From an uncultured Porticoccus sp. (GTDB taxonomy: Bacteria > Pseudomonadota > Gammaproteobacteria > Pseudomonadales > Porticoccaceae), in NCBI GenBank assembly GCA_947259505.1, contig CAMYLT010000002.1, forward strand, positions 1 to 64,000: a stretch of 64,000 nt of DNA, read 5' to 3'. Each line of letters opens with the position of its first letter. The stretch's first letter is position 1. The notes beneath the pieces were generated by a model. The model did no database searches. It worked only from the letters and a program-made list of their open reading frames with translations, and had not been told where the DNA came from. Shown piece after piece: positions 18,445 to 26,919 of this stretch. The position numbers were made by a program, and so were the translations under genes.

Positions 18445-20763
18445 TTACCAGTCATAGGAGACATTGAAATACAGGGTGCGCGCCGGCCAGGGGTGCGCCA
18501 CGTAGGCGGTTTCATCGAACAGGTTGTCTGCCCCAAGACTCAGCTTCAGGTGTTTGTCCCACTGATAGCTGGTTTTCAGCCCGACAAAAATAAAGCCGTC
18601 CTGGCCGCCGTACACCCGCTCTTCATTGTCGGTGTTGTCCAGCCTGCCGTAACTGTCGGCAGCGTATTGCAGGCTGCCACCCAGATCCCAACGGGGGGTG
18701 ACATGATAGGTGGTCAGCAGGTTGCCGCGCCACTCCGGCATGCGCGGAAATTCATTGCCGACGATGGAGGGGTCGGCTTCGTTTTCACGAATCTCCGAGT
18801 CGGTCCAGGTCAGGTTGAAGCGCACATCCAGCTGCTTCACCAGCACACCGGCCGCGTTGACAATAAACTCGGCGCCGCGGGTTCTCACCTCATCCACCGG
18901 CACAAAGGTGCGGATAGAGGAGCCACCCGGCAGGGTGGTGGCCTGGGATTCAATCACATCCTCAATATCTTCCCAGAACAGGTTGACGCGCACATAGCCC
19001 TGATCGATGGCCCGCTCGATCATGAAATTGTGGTGCAAGCCGTCCTCCGGTTCGAGCGCGGGATTCGACTCGCTGACCGCATTGTAGGCCTGGTACTGAC
19101 TGAACAGTTCCTCAACGATGGGAAAACGGTAGGCCCTGGCTATGGAATAGCGAAAGGTCCACAGCTCATTCGGTTGCAGGCCGAGGGAAAACTTCGGCGA
19201 AAACTTGTTTTCCGAACGGCCCGGCACCTTGACCACATCCAGTCCGGGAGTCATGGCATCGTCGTCCGAGTAGTAACCGTCGCTGCTCTCCCAGGATTCA
19301 TAGCGACCGCCCAGGGCCATGGACCAGTACTCGTCGATATCCCAATTGAGCTGTAAGAAGGCAGCAGCAATATCGGTTTCCCCGCCACTACGGCTGACGG
19401 CGTCGGTCTTGTCACCGCTGACATAGTTATCGGAATCATAGACCGTGGTGTTCAATTCATAAGTTTCGTAGCGCAGTCCCGCCACCCACTGCATGCCATC
19501 GAGACCGACCTCGTCCAGGGTGAATTTGATATCGGCGGTCTGCCAGCCGGTGTCGTCATAATCCAATACCTGGCCAGTCGGCGTGTAGTCCAGGTGGGCG
19601 GGGTTGAGGGCGGAGCTGCGGGTCTCGTCCTCGATAATGACAAAGTGACTGAGATTGGTCTCCACTGCCAGGTTGTCCGTCAGATCACCCTTCAGGCGCA
19701 ACCCCATGGAGAGGCTGCGACGATCCTGCTCACTGACATTGAGGCGACTGCCGGGCACGGAAAACTTTTCCCCATTTTGTACCACCTCACCACCCCAGAC
19801 GGCATTGCCGTCGGCATCCCGCAGGTAACTGTTGGGGGAGTCGGTATCGGAATGACGATCCTCATAGGCCAGGTTGAGCAGAGCGAACCAGCCACCGAAG
19901 TCGTAACCGGCCTTGAATTTGTAGTTGTCGGTACTGGTATCGACAATGCCGGTATCGCCGAAATACAGGCGCTCGCTGCTGCGCTCATCCGCTCCGCCGA
20001 TGGCACCGCTTACCGCCGTGGGACTCAGGGCGGTGCTGGAACCACCGTAATAGTACGACTGAGGCTGGGAATCATTTTCCAGACGGTTGTAGGAGAAGTA
20101 AACGCTGAGATCGCCGATCTTGTCGCCGTAGGAGACAAAGCCCTTGTGTCCGTCCAGATTCTCGTCGAAGCCGTATTCGTCAAACGACTGGGTAAACGAT
20201 GACCAGTCCACATGAAATTCCCGCTGCTGGGGGATGGCTGTCTCGATCAGCACCACCCCACCCATGGCATTGCCGCTGTACTCAGCAGAAAATGGCCCGT
20301 ACAGCACGTCGACCTGGGCGATTTCACTGGCCGACACCATGGTCCAGCGGGGCGCGCCGTTCCAGCGGGACTCGAGCAGATAATGCAGCGGCACCCCGTC
20401 GGCGAACACCATGGAGCGGCTGGTCTGGAACATGTTGGAACCGCGGATCCCGAGGGTGCCGTTTGAATCGCCGATAAAGCGGCGGCGGATCACCAGGCTC
20501 GGCTCGTATTTCACCAGATCCTCGGTGGTGGCCACATTGATACTGGCCATGTCCTCCTGGGTGAGCAGACTGGTGGGATTGGTGTAACCGGCCTGGCGAC
20601 TGGTGACCGGCTTGCCCCAGACGCTCACCTCTTCAAGGTTTTCCCCCGCACCGGTTTCTTCCGGTACAGTTACAGGGCTGGTGTGCGCCTGTATACCCAT
20701 TGCAAACAGACTCAACAGGCATGCCAGAGTGGGCACCGCGGCTCCGGCAATCTTGTCTTTCAT
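18445..20763 (-). CDS. TonB-dependent receptor, probably for a ferric siderophore
   Basis: The 772-aa outer-membrane protein has a signal peptide (cleavage near 'GIQAHTS'), a TonB-box-like 'LEEVSVWGKPV', a plug domain ('YEPSLVIRRRF', 'LGIRGSNMFQTSRSMVFADGVPL', 'VDVLYGPFSAEYSGNAMGGVVLIET') and a 22-strand-type barrel closing with the terminal aromatic 'LYFNVSYDW'. It is 47 bp ahead of a PepSY membrane protein and has a possible Fur box before its start. The ligand is not readable from sequence; copper or haem are less likely alternatives. Confidence 0.92.
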   Translation of the reverse strand: MKDKIAGAAVPTLACLLSLFAMGIQAHTSPVTVPEETGAGENLEEVSVWGKPVTSRQAGYTNPTSLLTQEDMASINVATTEDLVKYEPSLVIRRRFIGDSNGTLGIRGSNMFQTSRSMVFADGVPLHYLLESRWNGAPRWTMVSASEIAQVDVLYGPFSAEYSGNAMGGVVLIETAIPQQREFHVDWSSFTQSFDEYGFDENLDGHKGFVSYGDKIGDLSVYFSYNRLENDSQPQSYYYGGSSTALSPTAVSGAIGGADERSSERLYFGDTGIVDTSTDNYKFKAGYDFGGWFALLNLAYEDRHSDTDSPNSYLRDADGNAVWGGEVVQNGEKFSVPGSRLNVSEQDRRSLSMGLRLKGDLTDNLAVETNLSHFVIIEDETRSSALNPAHLDYTPTGQVLDYDDTGWQTADIKFTLDEVGLDGMQWVAGLRYETYELNTTVYDSDNYVSGDKTDAVSRSGGETDIAAAFLQLNWDIDEYWSMALGGRYESWESSDGYYSDDDAMTPGLDVVKVPGRSENKFSPKFSLGLQPNELWTFRYSIARAYRFPIVEELFSQYQAYNAVSESNPALEPEDGLHHNFMIERAIDQGYVRVNLFWEDIEDVIESQATTLPGGSSIRTFVPVDEVRTRGAEFIVNAAGVLVKQLDVRFNLTWTDSEIRENEADPSIVGNEFPRMPEWRGNLLTTYHVTPRWDLGGSLQYAADSYGRLDNTDNEERVYGGQDGFIFVGLKTSYQWDKHLKLSLGADNLFDETAYVAHPWPARTLYFNVSYDW

Positions 20764-20777
20764 TGTTCGCCCCGAAA

Positions 20778-20792
20778 TGAAAATGATTCGAA
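20778..20792. promoter_or_regulatory. Possible Fur box upstream of the TonB receptor
   Basis: TGAAAATGATTCGAA matches the 7-1-7 Fur pattern TGATAAT-N-ATTATCA at about 10 of 14 positions and lies only 15 bp upstream of the receptor start, where binding would block initiation. The match is moderate, so this is a candidate only. Confidence 0.5.
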
Positions 20793-21028
20793 TTCAGGGG
20801 CGGCATCTTTGATGCTCAGTCTGTCATCGTCAATGCGACAAATTGTCGCAGGCCTGACCGGCAGAGAGAGGGTTGGCGGTGCTCACAGCCCTTTCGAGCC
20901 ATTTGTGGGCCAGGTGCCAGACCATCACCAGTGGCATCGGCCAGGCAAATGCTGAAAAGTGCGTTAGAAAAACAGGGAGAAAACGATCTATTCGCTATCG
21001 AGGAAAAAATTCGCAAGCTGCAAATTCT

Positions 21029-21790
21029 TTATCGAGCCAGCACATCAATGCCGTAGGGGGTCTCCAGCTTGATTCGCCACTCTCCCCTGCTGCGATAGAT
21101 CCAACCCTGGAGTTCAACCTGTCGCCCGTATAGAGCATCAAACCACAAGGGGTCAAAGTACTGCCGGTTTTCAGGGTAGGTTATGGCAATAAGGTGGTTA
21201 TCGAGCGTCACCCGCCACTGTTTGGCCCGTCCAACGGCGGTCACCATCCCCCTAACCCGCTGGAAACCACCGTTAGAAATGTCACCGGCAGAGACAGGTG
21301 CTGAGCCGTGGCTTCCCCAGACGCCCTTTTCTTGTCTACGGGCAACACGTTCTGCCACTGCCAGGCAGTCGACCATGGTCAAGTTTGGCGGAACCGCAAC
21401 GTGGTAGGCCAAGCCCTGTTCCAACAGGAATTGTTCCAGGCTTTCACCGCGCCCATTGAAGAGGTGTGCAAGGGTGCGGCCGTAGTGGTCGCTGGGTTGG
21501 CGATCAAGCAAGATTTTCAGCTCACTCGCTTTTTCAACAAACTCTTTGACTGCCCGAGTGGCCTCGATTGCAAAGGGTTGGTTAGGCGACCCATGATGGC
21601 CAATTTCCGGGGCGTTGATACCAATCAGTCTTACTTTGCGGCCATCCTGCAATTTGAGTGTATCGCCGTCATAAATGTGGGAGACAAGGACTTTTTCCGT
21701 CTTGCCAAAGGATGCGCAGAGTTCTCCCGCAACGGCCCCATGTAGCCCAACAAAAACCGCCCAAACAAAAAACGCGCTCTGGATAAGCAT
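21029..21790 (-). CDS. Staphylococcal-nuclease-like (thermonuclease) family protein, exported
   Basis: The SNase domain is plain: 'VSHIYDGDTLKLQDGRKVRLIGINAPEIG' supplies the metal Asp, the Arg and the NAPE segment, and 'SDHYGRTLAHLF' the second catalytic Arg. The C-terminal third (from about 'GFQRVRGMVTAVGRA') is an extra OB-like domain. The 253-aa form starting at 21790 (MLIQSAFF) begins with a signal sequence; starts at 21826 or inside rpmE (21946) are possible but less convincing. The preferred ATG lies inside the loop region of the rpmE terminator, an unusually tight arrangement. Confidence 0.82.
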   Translation of the reverse strand: MLIQSAFFVWAVFVGLHGAVAGELCASFGKTEKVLVSHIYDGDTLKLQDGRKVRLIGINAPEIGHHGSPNQPFAIEATRAVKEFVEKASELKILLDRQPSDHYGRTLAHLFNGRGESLEQFLLEQGLAYHVAVPPNLTMVDCLAVAERVARRQEKGVWGSHGSAPVSAGDISNGGFQRVRGMVTAVGRAKQWRVTLDNHLIAITYPENRQYFDPLWFDALYGRQVELQGWIYRSRGEWRIKLETPYGIDVLAR

Positions 21791-21802
21791 CCGGAGCGCG
21801 TT
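21767..21802 (-). terminator. Intrinsic terminator of rpmE, overlapping the nuclease start
   Basis: On the minus strand AACGCGCTCCGGAT pairs with ATCCAGAGCGCGTT (one C-A mismatch), loop GCTT, followed by a run of T. It starts about 30 bp after the rpmE stop and contains the ATG of the nuclease gene. Confidence 0.85.
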
Positions 21803-21833
21803 ATGGCCGCCTCGAAAGGCAAGCATAAACAAG

Positions 21834-22049
21834 TTATTTCTTGGCGGAACGACCAGCAAAGCGCTTGTTGAACCGATCAATACGACCACCTGTATCCACC
21901 ACCTTCTGCTTACCGGTGTAGAACGGGTGACACTGCGAGCAAACATCTACGTGGATGCTGTCAGACAGTGTGGAACCTACTTCCATAACATTGCCGCAAC
22001 TGCAGGTAGCAGTCAGCGAACCATAATTCGGGTGGATTTCTGATTTCAT
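21834..22049 (-). CDS. rpmE: 50S ribosomal protein L31 (zinc-binding form)
   Basis: The 71-aa protein matches L31: '[10 protein letters not shown]', '[14 protein letters not shown]', '[30 protein letters not shown]'. The CxC and CxxC pair makes it the C+ form that binds zinc. The ATG at 22049 is the family start. It is divergent from priA as in pseudomonads and has its own strong terminator. Confidence 0.97.
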   Translation of the reverse strand: MKSEIHPNYGSLTATCSCGNVMEVGSTLSDSIHVDVCSQCHPFYTGKQKVVDTGGRIDRFNKRFAGRSAKK

Positions 22050-22293
22050 GTCTCTTTGCCTCTGTCTCTTGCACACCGCAACCCAATCTCTATACAACCC
22101 GGATCTACCGACTGGGATCGCATGATACATCTGGTACACTGCGATCTTCAGCACGATTCTGGCTGACTGCTTAAGAGCATTCACCCATCCGGGATGCCTT
22201 TCAATTTGTCGGGCACCGTATGCCGCCTTAAACGGAGCGCGAATACTACCAGAAAACGGCCCCCTTTCAAGGTTTTAGCAAAAAATCATAGTG

Positions 22294-24501
22294 ATGACAG
22301 ATTCCGCCATTCTCCGCGTAGCCGTTCCCTCTCCCCTGCGGCGATTATTTGACTATTTGTGGCCAGCAGATTTGGGGCCGCTACCGGCACCCGGCTGCCG
22401 AGTCCTGGTGCCCTTTGGCCGGCGAAAAGTCGTCGGCATGGTAGTTGAAGTAACTGACCATAGTGATTTCCACCTATCAAAGCTGAAACCGGTCACCCAG
22501 TTGCTGGATAGCCAACCACTCTTGCCAGAGCCGATGTTACAACTGTGCAAATGGGCTGCCGGATATTATCAACACCCCATTGGTGATGCACTGGGTACCG
22601 CCCTGCCGGCCCTGCTGCGCAAGGGTGAAGCCGTGCCCGAACAACGCCACACCTACTGGCAATTAACTCCGCATGGCAAGGGATTGCCAGCCTCAGCACT
22701 GGCCAGAGCACCGCGCCAGCAACAAGTATTGCAACACTTACAGCGATACCGAACAGCAAGTCGAGCAGCTTTTCAGCCGTTGGGTATTACACTCACGGTA
22801 CTGAAACAACTGGAACAAAAAGGGCTGATTGAAGCCGTTTCTACACCCCTGCTTCAATCTTCTGATCCTGTGGAACTCCTCTCAGAGACACCGCTACCCC
22901 TTTACCCGCAGCAACAGCAAGCGCTGGATGCTATCGAACTACACAACTTTCACTGTTACCTGCTGGATGGGGAAACCGGCAGTGGCAAGACAGAGGTATA
23001 CCTGCAGGCTATTGAAAAAGTGGTCCGCTATGGACGCCAGGCACTGGTATTGATCCCGGAAATCAGCCTCACGCCTCAGACGCTAAGTCGCTTTCAGGCA
23101 CGCTTTAATTGTTCCGTGGTCGTACTTCATTCGGGTCTCACCGACCGGGAACGTGCCCTTGGCTGGAATGCCGCCAGGACTGGGCAGGCGGCTATTATTA
23201 TTGGCACCCGCTCAGCCATTTTCACCCCCTTACACAAGCCCGGCCTGCTGATCGTGGATGAAGAACATGACAATTCCTTTAAACAACAGGATGGTTTTCG
23301 CTACTCGGCTAGAGACCTGGCCGTGATTCGTGCCAGCAGGGAAGAGATCCCTCTGATACTCGGCTCAGCCACACCCTCTTTGGAATCACTCCACAACTGC
23401 CAACAACAACGTTATACCCGCCTTATTCTGTCCCAGCGTCCCGGCTCGGCACAGCAACCACGCTGGCAAACCGTGAATATTCGCCAGCATCGCCTTTCGG
23501 CAGGCTACTCGCGCGAACTGATCGAAGCCATGCAGCAGCAATTGAATGAGGGGAATCAGGTACTCGTTTTTCTCAATCGCCGGGGCTTTGCCCCAACCCT
23601 CAGTTGCCATCAATGTGGCTGGATTGCAAATTGTTACCGCTGCGAGGCTCGCCTAACCGTTCACCGCCATATCAACCGGCTGCTTTGCCACCATTGCGAA
23701 TACCAGCAAGCCGTTCCGAACAGCTGCCCGGACTGCCATAGCGCCCAACTCCAATGCATTGGCCAGGGTACCGAGCGCAGCGAGGAAATCCTCGAAGCAT
23801 TGTTTCCGCAGTATCCGGTCATTCGGGTGGATCGTGATACCACTCGCCGCAAACAGGCCATGCAAGCTATGGTGGATCGAGTGAACGGTGGCGAACCCTG
23901 CATATTGATTGGCACCCAGATGTTGGCCAAAGGGCATCATTTTCCGAATGTCACACTGGTAGCCATTCTCGATGCCGACGGCGGCCTGTTCAGTGCAGAT
24001 TTTCGTGCACCGGAAAAAATGGGGCAGCTGATTACACAGGTGGCAGGTCGGGCTGGCCGAGGCGACAAACCCGGCACCGTGATTTTGCAGAGTCATCACT
24101 GCGATCATCCCCTGATTGCCTCACTGGTTCAGCAGGACTACAGGTCATTTAGCGATATGTTGTTGGCGGAGCGACACTTGGCACAGCTGCCACCCTTCCG
24201 CCATATGGCTTTATTGCGCGCGGAGGCTGCCGATGGTCAGGCCGCGGCAGAATTTCTACAATATGCCCGCCAATGTGCTGAGCAATTGCTACCTGCCAGT
24301 CCTGATACAGGCTACCTTGGACCACTGCCAGCCGCGATGGAAAAACGCAACGGTCGTTTTCGTCACCAGCTGAGTATTACCTGCCGCGAACGTCCCAGAT
24401 TACAGCAGTTGATGAGCCCCCTCAGTGTGATGCTGGAACAATCGCCATTGGGTGCAAAAGTGCGCTGGTCCGTGGACATTGACCCTCAGGATATGACCTG
24501 A
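22294..24501 (+). CDS. priA: Primosomal protein N' (replication-restart helicase PriA)
   Basis: PriA recognises stalled forks and loads the primosome to restart replication. The 735-aa protein has the N-terminal DNA-binding domain ('VAVPSPLRRLFDYLWP'), Walker A 'DGETGSGKTEVYLQA', the DEEH box 'LIVDEEHDNSFKQQDGFRYSARD', helicase motifs 'ILGSATPSLES' and 'QVAGRAGRG', and a zinc module of eight cysteines ('CHQCGWIANCYRCE', 'LLCHHCEYQ', 'SCPDCHS'). ATG 22294 is immediately preceded by an in-frame GTG at 22291 that could equally be used. argS, which follows priA in pseudomonads, is absent here. Confidence 0.97.
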   Translation: MTDSAILRVAVPSPLRRLFDYLWPADLGPLPAPGCRVLVPFGRRKVVGMVVEVTDHSDFHLSKLKPVTQLLDSQPLLPEPMLQLCKWAAGYYQHPIGDALGTALPALLRKGEAVPEQRHTYWQLTPHGKGLPASALARAPRQQQVLQHLQRYRTASRAAFQPLGITLTVLKQLEQKGLIEAVSTPLLQSSDPVELLSETPLPLYPQQQQALDAIELHNFHCYLLDGETGSGKTEVYLQAIEKVVRYGRQALVLIPEISLTPQTLSRFQARFNCSVVVLHSGLTDRERALGWNAARTGQAAIIIGTRSAIFTPLHKPGLLIVDEEHDNSFKQQDGFRYSARDLAVIRASREEIPLILGSATPSLESLHNCQQQRYTRLILSQRPGSAQQPRWQTVNIRQHRLSAGYSRELIEAMQQQLNEGNQVLVFLNRRGFAPTLSCHQCGWIANCYRCEARLTVHRHINRLLCHHCEYQQAVPNSCPDCHSAQLQCIGQGTERSEEILEALFPQYPVIRVDRDTTRRKQAMQAMVDRVNGGEPCILIGTQMLAKGHHFPNVTLVAILDADGGLFSADFRAPEKMGQLITQVAGRAGRGDKPGTVILQSHHCDHPLIASLVQQDYRSFSDMLLAERHLAQLPPFRHMALLRAEAADGQAAAEFLQYARQCAEQLLPASPDTGYLGPLPAAMEKRNGRFRHQLSITCRERPRLQQLMSPLSVMLEQSPLGAKVRWSVDIDPQDMT

Positions 24502-24583
24502 TGATGCAGGTTGAACTGAAGCGCTGGCAGAGGTTTCCTGTTACCCCTACAATGGCGGCCATCAAAGGAGTAGTGTCTACCCC

Positions 24584-25159
24584 ATGACCCGGGATTACGC
24601 AAAAAAGTCTAGTCACCGCAGCCAAAACAGGCCCAATGCCCGCAAAAGCCGGCCGACCAAGCAAAGTGCACCAGGTTGGTTATGGCTGCTCGCAGGTATT
24701 CTGGTCGGCGTGTTGTTCACGGTACTGTTTCAGCTGTCCAAAACGCCGGACACCGTCACTGCTTCAGCACCTGAGGAATCCCTGGCTCAGGAAGAGTCGG
24801 GCAGTAAGCCCCGATTTGATTTCTACACCTTGCTTCGTGAAAGTGAGTTCATTGTTCCCGACAGCCCTCCGCCACAGACAGACAGCGAACAAGTGGCAAC
24901 CCCGCCACAGGTCTCCGCAAATGAGGTATTTCTGCTACAGGTGGGTTCTTTTAAGGCCAGTTCAGACGCTGATAGCCTGCGCGCCCGTTTATTACTGCTG
25001 AACCTTAGCGCCAGTATTGAAAAGGTCAGTCCGCGCAAGGGCGAAAACTGGCATCGGGTTTTAGTGGGACCGTTTACTAATCACTCTGATGTCAGCGCTG
25101 CCCGCAACCGGTTGTCCAGCAATGGCATCGATTCACTACTGCTGAAGCGCAAGCAATAA
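24584..25159 (+). CDS. SPOR-domain cell-division protein (FtsN-like)
   Basis: The 191-aa bitopic protein has a basic cytoplasmic tail, one membrane helix (about residues 31-50, 'WLWLLAGILVGVLFTVLFQL'), a Pro/Ser/Glu-rich linker and a C-terminal SPOR domain ('FLLQVGSFKASSDADSLRARLLLLN', 'WHRVLVGPFTNHSDVSAARNRL') that binds denuded peptidoglycan at the septum. Short size and synteny match the pseudomonad SPOR protein between argS and hslV. Here it directly follows priA, and hslV is 13 kb away. Confidence 0.9.
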   Translation: MTRDYAKKSSHRSQNRPNARKSRPTKQSAPGWLWLLAGILVGVLFTVLFQLSKTPDTVTASAPEESLAQEESGSKPRFDFYTLLRESEFIVPDSPPPQTDSEQVATPPQVSANEVFLLQVGSFKASSDADSLRARLLLLNLSASIEKVSPRKGENWHRVLVGPFTNHSDVSAARNRLSSNGIDSLLLKRKQ

Positions 25160-25195
25160 CAGTTAGATTCTCAACGATCTGTAAAATACTCGGGA

Positions 25196-25792
25196 CTAGC
25201 CGCGAAATTTCCGGCCCTTGTGGTGGCGTTCCAGGTTTTCAGTACGTTTCTGCTCATTTTTCCGCAACATCACATAAGTTGCACCGGTACCGCCGTGCTG
25301 GGGCTGGGCGCTGTGAAAGGCAAGCACTTCATCTAGCTGACGCAACCACTGGTTGGTACAACTTTTCAACAATGCGGGTTTATCGCGGTTTTCTCCACGT
25401 CCGTGGGTAATCAAGCCACAGCGGATATCATGTTTCAGGCAATCCCGAATAAATTGGTAAACCTGCTGCCTGGCCTGTTCCACCGTCAGGCGGTGAAGGT
25501 CAAGTCTTGAGTCGATATGGTATTTGCCCTGTCTGAGATTTTTGAACACCCCATATTGCACCCCCTCTCGCTTGAACTCGAGCACATCACGGGGCTCCAC
25601 CATGGGGATATATTCTTCAGAGGTGAGACCGTCGGCATCTTTGGCAATCTCCTGTTGGGCTGCGCGACGACGCAACTCGAGGCCGGGTGTTTGCACAATG
25701 GTTTTTTGCAGGGGAATCCGATCCGCCGACTTGCTCAGTGGGGCGACATCACCCATCTGTTCACGAAATAAATTACTATCGTCTTCGGTCAC
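25196..25792 (-). CDS. smrA: Smr-domain protein (SmrA-type nuclease)
   Basis: The 198-aa protein has a C-terminal Smr domain with the three marks LDLHRLTVEQAR, 'GLITHGRGE' and 'HGGTGATYVML', preceded by a basic, poorly structured N-terminal half ('ELRRRAAQQEIAKDADG'). Small MutS-related proteins of this type nick DNA or cleave RNA; SmrA/YdaL of E. coli is the nearest named relative. It is convergent with the SPOR gene and followed by no clear terminator. Confidence 0.9.
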   Translation of the reverse strand: MTEDDSNLFREQMGDVAPLSKSADRIPLQKTIVQTPGLELRRRAAQQEIAKDADGLTSEEYIPMVEPRDVLEFKREGVQYGVFKNLRQGKYHIDSRLDLHRLTVEQARQQVYQFIRDCLKHDIRCGLITHGRGENRDKPALLKSCTNQWLRQLDEVLAFHSAQPQHGGTGATYVMLRKNEQKRTENLERHHKGRKFRG

Positions 25793-25851
25793 GGCAGGGA
25801 ACTCTCGGTGTCAACTCTCTGTACTAGCGGAGATTATAGCCCTGTCATTAC

Positions 25852-26919
25852 TCAAGCCGCATCTGTGTGGGCCAAAGAGCGGGGCATAAAACGTTCTCTG
25901 GCCAACTGATCAGCTATGACGCTGGTAGCAGCATGCTCGAGTGTTGCGAGGCGGAAGATCTCCGGCAGGGTTTCTGCTGCCACCCGGTCTATATGGCGTA
26001 ACACCTCCTGCCGATCGGCGCCAAAGTACTGATAATAGACTTCGATCAGGCCGCCAGAATTAATCACATAGTCAGGCACATAAAGCACACCGGAAGAGGC
26101 CAGACGAAGACCATCCTCCTCCGTGGCGAGCTGGTTGTTGGCTGAGCCAGCAACAATAGGGGCACCCAGTTCACGGATGCTCTGCTCATTCAACACTGCG
26201 CCCATAGCACAAGGTGAGAACACCTCAGCGGGTTGCCGTAAAATGTCCTCTGGAGCCACGGGAATCACACCTAAATCAGCCACGGCTCGCTTCAGGTTGT
26301 CCGAAAAGATATCTGCCGCATACACTCGCACTCCGGCCTCTGACAGCAATCGGGCCAGCTCATAACCCACTTTACCCACTCCCTGGATCGTCACTCTCAT
26401 TCCGGACAGAGTATCCCAGCCCAGTTGGAAGCGTGCAGCCTGTTCTATTCCCCGAAAAACCCCATAGGCAGTGTAGGGAGATGGGTCACCGCCCATTCCA
26501 CCCTGGCGAGTGAAGCCCGTCACAAACGAGGTTTCTGTGGCCATCGTGGCAACGTCTTCTTCACCGATACCCACATCTTCCGCCGTCACGTATTCCCCTT
26601 GCAGACTATTGACCAGCCGGCCCATGGCTCGCAACAGATCAGAGGTTTTTTCTCGATGGGGATCGCCGATGATCACCGCCTTGCCGCCACCCAGATTGAG
26701 GCCGGTAATAGCCGCCTTGTACGTCATTCCCCGCGACAATCTCAGCACATCGGCAATCGCTTCATCCTCACTGGCGTAGGGCCACATCCGGCAGCCACCC
26801 AATGCACAACCAAGGTTAGTGTTGTGGATGGCAATAATGGCTTGCAGGCCCGTAGTGGCATCACGGTGAAATACCACCTTCTCGTGGTCATCGTAGTCGA
26901 GATGGGTAAAGACGCTCAT
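25852..26919 (-). CDS. Leucine/valine-type amino-acid dehydrogenase (Glu/Leu/Phe/Val family)
   Basis: The enzyme oxidatively deaminates a branched-chain or aromatic amino acid to the 2-oxoacid with NAD+. The 355-aa protein has the glycine-rich substrate loop and catalytic Lys in 'GGCRMW...RGMTYKAAITGLNLGGGKAVIIGDP' and the Rossmann motif 'VTIQGVGKVGYELARLLSEAG'. The length is that of leucine dehydrogenases (about 350-365), shorter than GDH. Its ATG overlaps the stop of the upstream oxidoreductase gene (ATGA), so the oxoacid it produces is likely passed to that enzyme. Confidence 0.9.
   Translation of the reverse strand: MSVFTHLDYDDHEKVVFHRDATTGLQAIIAIHNTNLGCALGGCRMWPYASEDEAIADVLRLSRGMTYKAAITGLNLGGGKAVIIGDPHREKTSDLLRAMGRLVNSLQGEYVTAEDVGIGEEDVATMATETSFVTGFTRQGGMGGDPSPYTAYGVFRGIEQAARFQLGWDTLSGMRVTIQGVGKVGYELARLLSEAGVRVYAADIFSDNLKRAVADLGVIPVAPEDILRQPAEVFSPCAMGAVLNEQSIRELGAPIVAGSANNQLATEEDGLRLASSGVLYVPDYVINSGGLIEVYYQYFGADRQEVLRHIDRVAAETLPEIFRLATLEHAATSVIADQLARERFMPRSLAHTDAA

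Noticed and set aside
20816-21016. 66-codon frame between the TonB receptor and the nuclease
   Set aside because: Low-complexity composition, no ribosome-binding site, no motif; it probably only fills the 265-bp gap.
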